A stretch of 64,000 nt of DNA from Ceratotherium simum simum (GCF_000283155.1 NW_004454177.1:30187691-30251690), one strand, 5' to 3'; shown: positions 35,561 through 49,685, counted from the stretch's first letter. Numbers and translations: made by a program. The notes: generated from the sequence alone by a model not told the origin.

Positions 35561-38500
35561 GATGACAAAAGTAGTAAGATTAACCATTGAAAGTGCCTTT
35601 TACTGTAACTGACAGTAGATTCTCAACAAATGCCATCCTCCCTGTCCTCTTCCTATCATATTATAGAGCATTTCTCTTTAAAAGTATTTAGAAGGTTTGC
35701 AAATGGTGGTCCTTGTATATAGGATGCCTGCATGCATCCATTTTATCCTAGAGGCAATCTTTAGGAATTCATAACTGGATTCTTCATATCCAGCCGAAAG
35801 CAGATTTGCAGCCAAAGCAAAGATGCATCCTGAGTGGATTATGAAGGAGCTAATCCATCTATGGTTGTACCCCCAATCTTCACTGCATTGTCTGAAGCCC
35901 TGATGATCTTAGGTAAGGCACTTTTCTTGGCTCCTAACAAGTTGCCAGAGAGTCTACTTTCTTTTTCTTACACTATAATTGTTGATGGATGTATCTGGTA
36001 GTTTTTCCCTTGGAACTTTTGTGGAATCTCTGATAGTTACCTTTGAACCAAACATCTTTAGTGAACTAATTGATTTCAAAATATTTGTGTGTTGTTAAAC
36101 CCCTAACTAACTTCAGCTCTTTCAGCTACTAGGCCCTTTGTCATTCCTCAACTGATGCCTCCAGTGTTTTCTATTTTAGAGAAGAACACCTTTAAAAAGA
36201 TATTATCATACAAAATAAGGCCGCCACACGCACACACAGCAGCATATACAGCAAATCAGAATGAAATTACTCAGACAGACGCAATAGCCAATGAAGTTAA
36301 CTATACTCCTCAAACATAGTTTAAGAAACACTTCCTTAGCTCATCCAGAATTGTTTCTATATGTTTTGTTACTAAAGAATATTGGGATTTTAATAAATAT
36401 TCAGTTTCTGCTTTTAACAGTTGGGTGATGAGGGTCTCCTCTATGCCCACAAACAATATCAAATGGTATTTGTGTCAGTATACACAAAAATGGGTTACAC
36501 ATATACCTTTTGAGAATTGACTATATAATTTATTAATTTCTAGACCCTTGGCTTTTTCTATCTGCTACTCATGGGATGACTGGCTATTTATTACATATCT
36601 CTCAAAAGGCAGATCAAAATCATATCTAGAAAAGGTTTGTTGGAGAAAGGGAAGATAGAAACTAACAATTACAATGACTAACGTATTTGTGAAATTTGTT
36701 CTTTGCTTACTCCTATCTCAATTTTTTATAGCTAATTAAAGTTTGACTAATAGAAGAAATCACTGTATTAATTAGCAGTTTCCCAACTTGATTAATCTTC
36801 CCAAATTAAAGTTAGATTATTCAATCAATATTTATTGATTCAAAAATATTTATTTAATGCCAGACATTGTGAAAATTTCTGAGGATATGATCCTTGCCTT
36901 TAGGAAGCCTACAATACAATGAGAAGGCAATATTGAATACATAATTAGATGTAAAGCGGTCTAAGAAGGAGCAGTATTACCTTAAATGTGAAGGTTGTCG
37001 CTGCCTCAATAGGTGGCATCTGCAAGCTTTATCTTGCCAATCCATTGTCATAAGTCCAGTTAGCTTGTTCAGCAAGTCTTTGGCCTTTTGTTAATACAGA
37101 TACAGATTCATTCCTCCATCTTAATTAAACTTATAACAGAAGGCTGCTATCATAGTTTCTAATTATTAGCGTCTTGGAAGACATTTGCATTTTGCAAAGC
37201 ATACTTAACAAAGTAACATTGTTGACTTATGCCAACCACTTTCAATCTTTCCTTCAAAGCTAAAAAGTGTATAAGAAGCTCTTAGTATTGGAGAGCCAAT
37301 CTCTCAATAGAAGTATTTAACATATATGATCTGCTCATTATTTAGTGAGCCTCTAACATGACAAAACTATCTTCTCAATTCATAAAGTTAAATTACTTTT
37401 ATATAATCCTTTCTTCCCCCTCTTCTCACATCCTAGAAGAGGCAATCTTGTAACTTCAAAGTTCATCAAATGGGTCATAGCAAGGTTTCAAAACAAAGTG
37501 TGACATAAGTACTAATAAAGCAGCATATGTAAATTTGTTAATAAACATACCAATGTTTAAGATTTAACAGAGAAGGAATAATGTTTAGCTGTCACAAATT
37601 TCATGTTTAGTTTGAAGATGTTGCCTTATCTTTCATATGAAAGGGACCACCTAGATGCTTGCTGTACAGATATGGAGATGATGCCATTAGTGATGTCACA
37701 AGGTGACATGATGATCTGGTCATCCAGACAACAATGTTCACTTTCAAAAAAGTGAAAGGTTGATGTCAGATGGCTGAGATTCATGACAAGAAATACATTC
37801 CAGCTGAGTATTTCTAAAATCCTGGGCCCAAAAACTGTGAAAAATCAGTTTCAGACTTAAAATGAGATGTTAGAATGTTAGTACATTGTACAATATACCG
37901 TAACGTATAGAGCAGGTGAGAAGTGAGACAGAAGAAGAAGTGTGGATATGAGAAAAGGATAAAAGACTAATAAAATGAGTGAGAAGAAATTTTAAAAGAA
38001 AAGCAGAAGACCGTGATTGGATGATTTTCTTCTGATGTCACAATTACTCTACTCAACAGTAAATGTAGAAATTAGAAAAGACTCACTAAGTTAAAGTGTA
38101 AAACAGAGAAAGGAACCCCACCCATGCCTTCCTATCAACGCAAGATGTGTGTACCATGATGCTAACATTCCAACTTACTTGGCACGGGTAAGTTATAATT
38201 TGGCCTTTAAACCAAATATTCCTGCTCAACATTTCTCATCCCTTATCATTAACATGTGCCTTCATCTATTTTCCATGGTAACTTTTACCTAATAGTGCTG
38301 GGATCAGGGGACCCCTCATGCTTTTTCTGCTAACACTCTCATCCTCTAGCCTCATTTACATCCTCAGTCCCTGTGTACCTTCAGTATCATTAGATTATGA
38401 ATAAATCTCTCTGGATTCTTGATCTTCCTTCTACAAGCCCTGTCTATATTCCATCTCACTTGACATCTATTTTCACTTGATGATACCACTTGCCCTAAAA

Positions 38501-38745
38501 CCAGATAAATTTCCACTGCATGAGGAAGAACAAATGAGTCCATGCGGACTCATGGGGTCAGAGAGGAAGGACGGACCTTTGCTCTGCCAACATTATTCCA
38601 CTGTGTTTTCTTTTTTGAAGTTGCTACCCTCGGATTATATCATTTGCTTCCTAGTCTCATTATTGTCTCCAGTTGAGCACCAAGATATTCTCCCACCTTC
38701 AGCAGTATTTTTAATGGCTGCCTTGCAGATTTGGGGTGCACCTCT
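35561..38745. other. Intergenic, mostly unrecognised
   Basis: AT-rich non-coding DNA. A likely L2 trace ('caatatttattgattcaaaa', 'ccttgcctttaggaagccta') sits near 36.8-36.96 kb. No gene seen. Confidence 0.5.
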
Positions 38746-38749
38746 GGTC

Positions 38750-39105
38750 CTTCACTCGTTGTTTTCTTTCACACCTTGCATCCAATTCACCAGTTTTATT
38801 AGCTCTGCAATCAAGATATATCTTGAATCCAGCTGCTTCACCAGTATTCCTCTAATCTTAGCCACAGCGAACTCTCCTCTAGGCTTCTGCAACAGCCCCG
38901 TAAGTGGTGTCTGCCTCCACTGATGCTCCTGTACAGACCATCTTTGACTCCGTAATTTTCTTCCTAAAGTGGCAATCAGATCATGTTATTATTAATATCT
39001 GTCCAAGCTTTCTCGTTAAACTTAAAAACAAAATTTACACTCCTTAGAGTAGCAATCAAACCCACTTGATCTAGCTTTTGAATCTTACCACCTTCAAGGG
39101 AAAAC
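38750..39105 (+). repeat. L2 fragment
   Basis: 'ttcttcctaaagtggcaatc', 'cagatcatgttattattaat' and 'acactccttagagtagcaat' follow L2. The open frame of about 148 codons just left of it has no gene-like character. Confidence 0.6.
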
Positions 39106-40640
39106 AACACTAAGGAAACACATGCAAACATGAGACCAGGAAACCACCACATCAGCAGAGATCACCAGCATCACAAAGAACCAGACAATCCCTAAGGGAG
39201 ACCTGTGTGCTGTGCTCTCCTAGTGATAGTGTAGTTCGTCTATATATCTACAGATGAACGAGGCATTGGTAAATGGCAAATGGCCAAAGAAGTTCCTGAA
39301 CCTCTTCCACAGTATTTTCCAAAGGTGCCTAACAAGGCAAGACAGAAAGAAAGGGATATTCAACAATTTTATAATTGGAGGCAGTTATTAGAAAAACTAA
39401 AATTATTTCATGCTTTTACTCCAGTGAGCTGTCTCCTTAATTAACCAGTAACTCTTTTTGACCATCTAGACTGACCAAGGAGAGTATAATTCATAAAAGC
39501 AATATAAAACCTATTCTGCAAGCCCTATTTATAATGAAGGTTAACCCTACGATTCCCTGAGCTGTATTGCCAGTATTTGGGATTCAGTGCTATCCTCTGT
39601 TCTCTCAATCTCAGACCACCCTGAGAAAGGCTGCCAAACATTTGCCAGGCTTCTCACTACCCCAGCTTTCATGCAGAATGCCTTCTTTTTCTTAGACCCA
39701 GACAAGCAAGGCTATTAGTAAGTGAAACATGTTTTAAGATGATCAAGTGGTGAAGTTAGTGCAGACTCCGGTTTGTACCTAAAAAGAGGATGAAAAGATC
39801 CAGGAAAGAAGAGACAAAAGATAAGAGAACTGTGGTGTGGTCCAAGGGGATGTGAAATAACCAGTTCAATGAATGCTCTGGCTGTCACACAGAATAAAAT
39901 TTTAACAACCTGTCGATCCTAATTCCTAAAACACTGGTCATCCTTCCACAACAAAACTAAATGTCTAACCAACATGGATGTTTTATTTACTCCTCCTTAA
40001 ACTCTCTTTTCATAAATAAGAATGTTATTAGAATATTTCATAAAAATTCCTGTAGGTTAGAACAAAATATCTGAGTGTAGCTTGTATATTGATGAATAGA
40101 ATAAAATACCCTAGAACTAAATAAATAAAGCTGGACTTTAAACATGTAAAAAAAAATCAAAAGATGATTGTAGCCATCTGTAGACATTGTCACAAGTTTT
40201 TCTTCAGAACGGTTTAAAAAACACTTAACTCCAATCAACTTGGAAGGATAGTTAGACCCTAGGACCATTATCCTGGTCATTATTTTTGTTATCTTTGCGA
40301 GGAAAAAGGGTGTGGTGAGCAGGCACACTCTAAAGCTGGCATCTTAATATCAAAACTATGTGTTTTCTGCATTGCTTAGAGAAGAAAGATTCTGTCCTTA
40401 CTGTTTATTAGCCTGAAGAGACTTCTTCACCCCAGCAAAATACAGCCGAGGAGAAAGACTCTGCCCTCGTGAACAATCAGCTTTCCTGAATTTTACACCT
40501 TATTTGATTGGTTTTGGTGAAACCAAATTTAAAATTGATCTATAAATATAGAATTTAGAGTGAGGTAATTCCTGTTTACCTTCTGCTTTAAAAATTGCTC
40601 TGGATGCTTGCTCTGTAGGCGTTGAGAAATGGCATCTCAC
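39106..40640. other. Intergenic, nothing recognised
   Basis: No coding region, RNA gene or confident repeat family. Confidence 0.45.
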
Positions 40641-40669
40641 CCAAGAGAAAGGGTGTTTTTGCCTGTAAT

Positions 40670-41245
40670 GAAAACAACTCCTCCAAATTAAAAATAAAAT
40701 TACCATATGATCCAGCAATTCCACTTCTGAGTTTTTATCTGAAGAAAACGAAAACACTAATTCGAAAAGATATATGCACCCTCATGTTCACTGCAGCATT
40801 GTTTACAATAGCCAAGACATGGAAATAACCTAAATGTCAGTCAATGGGTGAATGGATAAATAAAATGTGATATATATGTGTATATATATATTTATATATA
40901 TAAACTAACAAAAATTTACAAATTTAGTGCAAAGATCATTTCTTTTTCTGGAGCCACTGAAGATTAAGTTTTTTCCTAAGCCCCATTATCTTTGAATACT
41001 TTAGTGTGTGTTTCCTACAAATGAGGACGTTCTCCTACATAACCACAATATACCACAATATAACCATCAAAATCAGGAAATTTGTTTGTATATATAGGGG
41101 AATACTACTCAGCCATAAAAAGAATAAAATCTTGCCATTTGCAACAACATGAATAGTCCTCGATGGCATTATGCTAAGTGAAATAAATCAGAAAGAGAAA
41201 AACACTGTATTATCTTACTTATATGTGGAACCTAAAAAAAACAAA
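40670..41245 (+). mobile_element. L1 3' fragment split by a TA-repeat and foreign insert
   Basis: 'accatatgatccagcaattc' and 'cactgcagcattgtttacaa' run into a TA-rich microsatellite. After about 190 bases of other sequence the L1 resumes at 'gaatactactcagccataaa'. The inserted block resembles, in reverse, the sequence at 42.15 kb. Confidence 0.75.
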
Positions 41246-41729
41246 AACAAAAATGTATGCATATATTTATTTTCTAGCTTTGTTTGCTGAGAAGACCTGG
41301 AAACAGTACATCTTCATAGCAGTGAACATGTTTATGTCCCAGATCTTGGCTTCTAAATACCATTCTCCACTAAGTGGACCAAGGATCTTTGGAGAAATGG
41401 CTTATTCCAGTGCTGTGGCAAAGGAAATATAAGATATGTCTGGAACATCTTGTTTACCAGAAATCAAGGAAATGCTCAAAGAATGATGGAGACATGTCAA
41501 AAGGACAGGGAGGGCAGCTTGAAGAGGCCGCTATTGATCAAATCTGAAACAATTTGAGATCAAAATAAATCATGCTTGTAACTAATTATAACTCATTGAG
41601 TAAAATTGGAAACCATGAGTCCAAACGGTTATAAATGAATGAATTGAAATGACATAAATGAATAACTTTAAAGTTTTAGTGAAGATGAACTATTTACATA
41701 GCTTCAAAGTAACTAGCCACAAAAATACT

Positions 41730-42370
41730 TAAGTAAAAAGGGAAAAAGTAACTTTAAAGTGGGGAAACCTGGCAGACACCACCTTAAGCTGGGGATCTAA
41801 ATGAATGTCATCAATAGTGGGCCCATCAAAATCATGCACCCTTTCATCTGATGCAAAAAAACACAGCATCACTTCTGTGATTTTCTTGTCAAAGAAGCAT
41901 AATCTATTTCTAATCATGAGGAAACAGACAAAATCACTGAGATATTCTACAAAATATCCAACCTTCCATCTTCAAGATGAAAGAGCATGAAAGTTAAGAC
42001 TGAGGAATTGTTCCAGAATATAGAAACTAAAGAGACATGACAAATAAATGCAACACAAGATTCTGAGTTGAATCCTTTTATTATAAAGGACATTATTGAG
42101 ATAACTGGCAAATCTTGAATGGGGTCTGAGGATTAAACGGCAGTAATGCATTGGTTTAATTTTCTGATTTTGATGGTTATGTTGTGGTTATGTAGGAGAA
42201 TGTCCTTATTTGTAATAAATACACACTAAAGTATTCAAAGGTAATGTGGCTTAGAAAAATAACGTACTCTACAAGGGTTCTGGAAAAACAAATGATCTTT
42301 GCACTATATTTTCAACTTTTTGTAAGTTTGTGAGACTTTCAAAATTCAATAAAATATTCTAAAGTGAAGC
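41730..42370 (+). repeat. L1M-type 3' UTR or related repeat
   Basis: 'gggaaacctggcagacacca', 'attctacaaaatatccaacc' and 'aactttttgtaagtttgtga' resemble the long 3' UTR of old L1M families. The exact family is uncertain. Confidence 0.5.
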
Positions 42371-43300
42371 TTCTATTATAATCAGTATATCAGCTCTGGC
42401 ACAAGGTTATCACCAGCTTAGGATGTGCATATCATAGGCTACAGAAGCAGATCAGAGTAGGAGGATGAATACAGCAAAGAAAAGAATAGAGGCTAAACCA
42501 GAATCCCAACAGAGACTGCTCAGGACGTTCTGAATCAAGCAGTTTTCTACAAATACTCTAATGGATAGGGATTTATAGTTACTGATATTTGTCCCGTAAG
42601 AGTATAGTTACATAAACTGTTCAAAATTTATTTAATAGTGAGGGTTCATTCTCCTCAACTTATTCTTTATGTTGAATTTTTAAAGTCCTGTATTTAGAAG
42701 ACGTCAAATTACAGGGATTCAGTGGTTTTTGTTCTTCTGGTGAGCAACAGGTGGCACACCTTCACAGAATGATCTCCAAGTAGGAAAAATTATTGTCAGG
42801 GGCTCAGGTCACTGAATTTGATGGGATCCAAGTCTGTCTTATTCACAAAGCCTGTGTGGCAAACTCTATATTGGAGTTTAAGTGAAGTTCAATTCCATTC
42901 CTTTTGGAGAGAAAAAGCAATTCACTTCCAACTCAGTCTACTTTTAATCAATGAAAAAAGCACAATACACACGTTCATATATACACACTCTCATATATGC
43001 ACACTATATATATTTAGGGAAAAAAAGAGTTATGAGACTCTGGAGTTATCCAAATCTGTCCAATTTAAGTAAAAAATGTTAATCAACAATTTTTCACATT
43101 TCTAAATTTCCAATTTGCAAATATTTACAAATTTAAAGTAATAATAATTTTCCATAATTTTATTTCTAATGCAGAAAAGTTCAGATGTCTTAGAAATTTA
43201 TTATCCTATAGTCCATATTTCTAAACCATTGTCCTTTAAAGTTGATTTGCCTTCATTTATTTTTCATTTTCAAATTCCTTGTCTATAAAAATAGGGTTCT
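42371..43300. other. Intergenic, nothing recognised
   Basis: AT-rich DNA with a short TATA/CACA microsatellite near 42.97-43.01 kb. Confidence 0.45.
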
Positions 43301-43301
43301 C

Positions 43302-43627
43302 TTGATGTTTCTCTCTTTTTTTTTTTTTTTTTTGGTGAGGAGTTTTAATGGTTTCTAACATTGTGAAATTTTGGGTTATATTTTTTTTTTTTTTTTGGTG
43401 AGGAGGCTTAGCCCCGAGCTAACATCTTTTTGCTGAGGAAGATTGGCCCTGGTCTAACATTCATGTCCATCTTCCTCTACTTTATATGTGGGATGCCGCC
43501 ACAGCATGGCTTGATGAACCGTGAGTAGATCTGTACCTGGGATCTGAACCTGCGAACCCTGGGCCACCAAAGCAGAGCACGTGAACTTAACCACTACACC
43601 ACTGGGCCAGCCCCTTGGTGTTTCTCT
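43302..43627 (-). mobile_element. ERE-type SINE carrying a 38-bp L1 stub in its tail
   Basis: Reverse-oriented SINE, head 'actgggccagcccc' at right. Outer duplication ttGATGTTTCTCT / ttGGTGTTTCTCT (43302-43314, 43615-43627). On the tail side, T18 plus GGTGAGGAG (43316-43342), then 38 bases of L1 3' end (43343-43380), then T16 plus GGTGAGGAG again (43381-43405). Confidence 0.9.
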
Positions 43628-44498
43628 TTAAAGGGATAAATATTGATAAGAATTTTCAGATATATGATAACTAAAAGTGTAGCTCTGTGAAATTGCTGAC
43701 ATCCGTACTCACAGTTTGACTTACTGTTTTTAATACCAAAAGAAAAAAAATGAGGTCCAATGTAATTTAATCTGCAATGTAGAGTATAATGAAATACTTA
43801 TTGTATTTAAAAAAAAAACAAACTGATTGTTAACCTTATCATCTGTAATGTGCATCATTATTGGCCTGTGCTTTTGGTATCTATCAGGTTCTATTTTGCA
43901 AGCAACATGCACTGACTCTAACTTGAGCAGAAAAGCAATAGTAGCTCATTGAATCTCTGGAGAAATTAGAAAATCAAAATTTTTTTAAAAGTGTGCAGAA
44001 ATCAAGATAGCCAGGCACCCATAACTATGGCACAATTATGTCACAGGAATAAATTGGTGAGATGGTATGGCTGCAGGAGCAGGACACTGGATGGCACTAA
44101 CCCTGCTGCTATGTAGCACTTGCTCTAGAGACAATCCCACCACCTCCACAGGGACACTTAGATCGTGTGGCTGTGCTCTAGCTTCCAGGCCCAGGGAAAA
44201 GAAACGTCTAGACTTTATAGCTTCCCTAGTGGGAAAGAGTTCTGAAACTACGAAGACTCACAGAGTGGAATATTCCACAAAGAGAGGGATTTCAAATGCT
44301 AATCAACCAAACTCCTGCCAGCAAATGATCCTTAGTCCATCCTTTGCCTGCCCAACATCCACACACATTATTCTTCCTGCAGTTACTTTTCCAAAAAAAC
44401 ATCCCCAGGGATGGTTTTATAATTTTCACACTTAACAAACTGAACACTCACCCTTTCTCAAACAGACAGAAAAATGCGTTAGAGTATTGTCTAGGGAA

Positions 44499-44669
44499 GT
44501 GGTTCTCAAAGTGAGGTCCGCAGACTAACAGTGTCAATATTATTTGACAACTTGTTAGAAGTGCAAATCCTTGGGCCCAACCTAGAACTACTGAATTGGA
44601 AACTAAGCAACCTGTGTTTAACAAGGCCTCCAGGTGCATTCTGATCATGCTAAAATTTGAGAACCACTG
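44499..44669 (+). mobile_element. MER5A-like hAT MITE
   Basis: Ends 'agtggttctcaaagtgaggt' and 'aaaatttgagaaccactgg' are inverted. The inner 'caacttgttagaagtgcaaa' and 'aaggcctccaggtgcattct' match MER5A. Flanks 'gtctaggg' and 'gtctacag' may be the diverged 8-bp duplication. Confidence 0.85.
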
Positions 44670-45179
44670 GTCTACAGTGATTGATCTTGACAGCCAAAGA
44701 GAAATACAGCTGGTTTTACACGAGAGGAGTCAACTCAAAGTCTCAGAGTTACTGCAATCAGATGCAAGTCTAGCATTTCTATTTGATGCCCATTCTTCAT
44801 CTAGTTCTGTCATGGTTCCATCTCAATGGTCTCATCCTGTGAACAAAACTGAAAAGCTAACCATCAACCTCATCCCCTATTTACATTTTAAATGTAATAG
44901 GGAGAGAGGAAATATAAAATAAAGTATAAAATATGTACATGATACAGTAAGATCGAAACAGATGAGATTAGAGTACTTGTTTCAGCAATTGATGGTTTTT
45001 CATATTCAAATCTCTTTAAAAGATATTTGGCTGTTTAAACAAAAATAATACCAGTGTAGGATGAGATTTATAATATATGTAAAAATAAATTGTACACAAA
45101 CAATAATAATAAGTCTACCCTATATGTGTCCTATAAAAAATGAGCTTTAAATATAAGGCAAATTAGTTAAAGAGTAAAA

Positions 45180-47200
45180 GGATGAAAAAAAGAAGCAACT
45201 ATAAAACTAGTCAAAAAAAATAGTAAGATTGGCTTTCACTATATCAGAGAACATATATTTAAGAGCAAAGAGTACTAACAGAAATAGGTAGGTCATTTTA
45301 TTTTATTTTATTAGTATATATAATGTTTTGGTTTATTTAATAAAGTTATTGAAATTTATTATTTTTATTTTATTTCATTTTCTGCCATTTCAATAAAAAT
45401 TCTTTTTTTTCCGGTTCTTTTACTGTGGTAAGTAGGTTATTTTAGCATGACAAAACGATCAATTCATCAAGAGAACACAATGATCTAAACGTTTATACGC
45501 CTACTTAACAGATCTTGAAAATACATGAGGCAAACACAGATAGAACTGCAAGATGAGATAAACACATCCACAGCTAAAGTAGGAGATTTTGATATTCCTC
45601 TGTCAATGATTGGTAGAACAAATAGACATGAAATCAATAAAGACAGAGAAGATGGAGCAACACTATCAACCAACTTGAGATAATTAATATTTCTAGAACA
45701 CACTACACAACAATAGCAGATTATGCATTCTTTTCAATTGTACACAGAACATTTAACAAGATGATTCATATTCTAGGTGATACAACTAATCCAAACAACT
45801 TTGAAATGATGAAAATTGCACAAAGTGTATTTTCTAACCGTAATGGAATTGAATAAGAAATCAATAACAGAAAGATCGGGAAAATCCCCAAATATTTAGA
45901 AACTAAATAACGTACTTCTAAATGACCTATTATTCAAAGAGGAAATATAAAGGGAAATTAGAAAGTATTTTAAACTTAATTAAAATGAAAATCCAACATC
46001 AAAATCTGTGGGATGCCAGGAAAGCAGCACTTAAGGGGGAAATTTATAGCACTAAAAGCCTCCATGTTAGAAAAGAAGAAAAGCCTCATGTCAATGACTT
46101 CAGATTTCACCCTAAGAATCCAGAAAAAGATTAGAAATTAAACCCAAAGTAAGCAGAAGCACAAAAATAATAATCTGAGAAGGAATCAATGATACAGAAA
46201 ACAAAAGCAATTGAGAAAATCGACAAAACTAAAACCCATTGATCTTTGAGAAGGTCAAAACTTTGATAAACCTCTAGCCAGACTGATCAGGAAAAAAAGG
46301 AAAGATGACACAAATTGCCAATATCAGGAAACAGAAGGGTGATATCACTATAGATTCACAGATGTTAAGTTAATAGTAAGAAAATATTATGAACAACTTT
46401 ATGCCAATAGAAAAAATATCCTAGAAAGAAACTTCAGCTAAAGACCACGAGGAACACACCTGTAATTAAACAAGTTGGGTTTATGACTCCTTTCAATGAG
46501 GGAAAACAGATACCAAGGGGAACAATGAAATGTCTCAGTAATAAGGTATTAGAAAGAAGCTACTATAGGATTTGAGCTTGGTTAGGGGATTTGAGTGAAG
46601 GTCTAAGGAAACGGGGATTTGCTCTAATTGAATTCTGTCAGAAAGCAGAGGCATGTGGTTCAGCCATTTCTCTTCTAGGTGTCACTCAAGAGAAATCAAA
46701 GCGTATGTCCACACAAAGACTTGGACACTTGTATTCACAGCAGCCTTTTTTGTTATATCCCCAAACTGAAAACAACCAAGATTTCCATTAACAAGTAAAT
46801 GGTTAAACTGTGTTATATCCATTCAACTGAATATTATTCTGCAATAAATTTCATGCACATAACAAGTATGAATCTCAAAATAAATGCTGAATGAAAAAAG
46901 TTAGGCAAAAACATGTATATGCTATATGATTCATTTATATATAATTCTAGAAAATGTAAACTAATCTCTAATTACATTTACAGAGAGCAGATCAGTGGTT
47001 GCCTAGAATGGAGCAACATGGAGAGTCAAGGGGATGAGATTCCAAAGCGGCAGCTGGAAGCTTTTAGGTGATGGATGTTCATTATCTTGATTGTGGTGGT
47101 GGTTTTACATGTAAACATATGTCAAAACTTACCAAAATGTGCAGTTTATTGTATGTCAATTATACCTCAACAATGCTGTTAAAAAAGAAAGGAAAGGACG
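45180..47200 (+). mobile_element. Old L1, internally rearranged
   Basis: ORF2-like text ('cgatcaattcatcaagagaa', 'gctggttc'-region equivalents, 'cctctagccagactgatcag'), a break near 46.44-46.64 kb, then the 3' part ('ccaagatttccattaacaag', 'agtggttgcctagaatggag', 'cagtttattgtatgtcaatt'). A ~130-bp AT-rich insert interrupts it at 45.3 kb. Confidence 0.75.
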
Positions 47201-47894
47201 TAGTTGCTTTCCTAACTTTGTCACAGTCACTTGAACCGGAAACAATGGACTCAACCAAGATCCTCCTTCTTCCTCTATAGACATTAGAAGTTATATCTCA
47301 GTTAGCATACACAAATATTTTAATGGAAGGGATTAAAGTAAGTAACCTGAAATTTTAATTGAAAGTTGAAGTTTATATATGAGCCTCTATATCCCCATAT
47401 GTGTCATAGGTAAAAGAGAATTTTCTCCCTTTCATATATTGGCAATATTATGACTCACTACTATGTTAACATTTAGTATAATTACAATAAATAATTATAT
47501 TTTATAATAAACTACAGGTTTGAGTTCACAGAGTCCAAGTGGGAAAATTCAGAGAACTTTTTTGTTCTTGGACTGACACTGATTTTTTTCCTGCTTCTCT
47601 ACTCAGAAATCTTGATTCCTACTCAGTACAAGGTGTCCAGAAAATTCTTACCTGCCCTACACACAAGTTCTTCATCAATCACATGGTCCCAGAGCATGGT
47701 GTTTAAGGGCTCCATCCAGATTGGCTGAGAAGCCTTTACTTTGCTTTGCTTTATTTAAAAGGTAGACTTTATTACTATTTTTTTTTTTACATAAAGACAT
47801 TTTTATATAACTCAACCAGAAAAATACATCGTGTTTACGAATTGGTTAGCACAAAACTTTGAGTTTTTAAAAGATTTCAAAATGTGTTTATATA

Positions 47895-49685
47895 ACTTCC
47901 CATACTTTGCTGGTTTTTGTCCAGTTTCATTGAGATACACTTGACATACATTATTGTATAAGTTTAAGGTGTACAGCACAATGGTTTGACTTACATATTT
48001 TGAAGTGATTACCACAATAAATTTAGTTGGCATCCATCATCTCATATAGATACAATAAAAAAAAAAGCAAAAACATTTTCCTTGTGATGAGAACTCTTAG
48101 GATTTACTCTCAACAACTTTCAAATATATCATAGAGCAGTGTTAACTATAGTCATCATGCTGTACATTACCTCCCTAGTACTTATTTATCTTATAACTGG
48201 AAGTTTGTACCTTTTGACCGCCTTCCTCTAATCCCACCTCCTCCCACACACCCTCCCTTCTGGTAACAACACATCTGATCTCTTTTTCTATGAGTTTGGC
48301 TTTTAGATTCCACATCTAAGTGAGATCATGCAGTATTTGTCTTTCTCTGTGTGACTTATTTGACTCGGCGTAATGTCCTCAAGGTCTATCCATGTTGTCA
48401 CAAATGGCAGGATTTCCTCATTTTTTATGGCTAATATTCCATTATATAAATATACCATAACTTCTTTATCCATTCATCTTTCCATGGATACTTAGGTTGT
48501 TTCCACATCTTGGCTATTATAAATAATGCTGCTATGAACACAGGGGTGCAGATATCTTTTTAGTTAGTGTTTTCATTTCCTTTCTATATATTCCTAGAAG
48601 TGGAATTTCTGGATCATGTGGTAGTTCCATTTTTAATTTTTTGAAGATCCTCCACATTGTTTTCCACCAACAGTGCAGAAGAATTCCCTTTTATCCACAT
48701 CCTTGCCACCACTTGTTATCTCATCTTTTTGATGATGGCCATTCTGACAGGAGTGAGATGATATCTCATTGTGGTTTTGATTTGCATTTTCCTAATGACA
48801 GTGAGGTTGAGCATCTTTTCGCGTACTTGTTGACATGTGTATATCTTTTTTGGAAAAATGTCTATTCAGGTCTTTTGCCCATTTTTAATTGGATAATTTG
48901 TTTTTTACTATTGACTTGTATGAGTTCTTTATATTTTGGATATTAACCACCTATCAGATATACGGTTTGCAAATATTTTTTTCCCCATTCCATTGGTTGT
49001 CTTTGTACTTTGTTGATGGCTTCTTGCTGGGCAAAAGTGTTTTAGTTTGATGTAGCCCTACTTGTTTATTTTTGACTTTGTTGCTTGCACTTTAGGTGTC
49101 ATATCTAAAAAATTGCCAAGACTCATGTCAAGGAGATTTTTTTCCTATGTTTTCTTTAGGAGTTTCATGGTTTTAGGTCTTACATTTAAGAGTTTAGTCA
49201 ATTTACAGTTAGTTTTTGTGAGAGATGTAAGATCAGCATGTAGTTGCATTCTTTTACATGTAAATATCCAATTTCCCCAGCAACATTTATTGAAGAGACT
49301 GTCTTTTCTCCATTGAGTATTATTGGCTCCTTTGTCAAATATTAGTTGAGTGTATATGCTTGGGTTTATTTCCGGGCTCTTGATTCTGTTCCACAGATCT
49401 ATTTGTCTGTTTCTATGCCAATATGTACTATTTTGATTACTAGAGCTTTATAGCATAGCTTGAAATCAGGAAGTGTGATGCCACCTGCTTCGTTCTTCTT
49501 TCTCAGGATTGCTTTGGTTATTTGGGGTTTTTTGTGGTTCAATATAAATTTTAGGATTGTTTTCCCTACTTCTGCAAAAAATGCCATTGGAATCTTCATA
49601 AGGGTTGCATTGAATCTGTAGAAGGATTTTGAAAGTATTGATATTTTTAACAATATTAATTCTTCCAATCCATGAACATAGGATA
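47895..49685 (-). mobile_element. L1M 3' half, reverse orientation
   Basis: Begins with the 3' UTR ('ttcattgagatacacttgac', 'aggtgtacagcacaatggtt') and continues into ORF2 complement ('aatgctgctatgaacacagg', 'tgatttgcattttcctaatg'). The open frame at 49.4-49.67 kb encodes decayed ORF2 (FHRFNA-like, '[18 protein letters not shown]'). Confidence 0.85.

Noticed and set aside
38477..38923. 148-codon open frame, the longest in the window
   Set aside because: Partly overlaps L2-like sequence; composition is random, no domain or splice context.
44067..44435. 122-codon open frame beginning MAAGAGHWMALTLLL
   Set aside because: The start looks like a signal peptide, but the rest is unstructured and adjoins a MER5 element; no homologue recognised.
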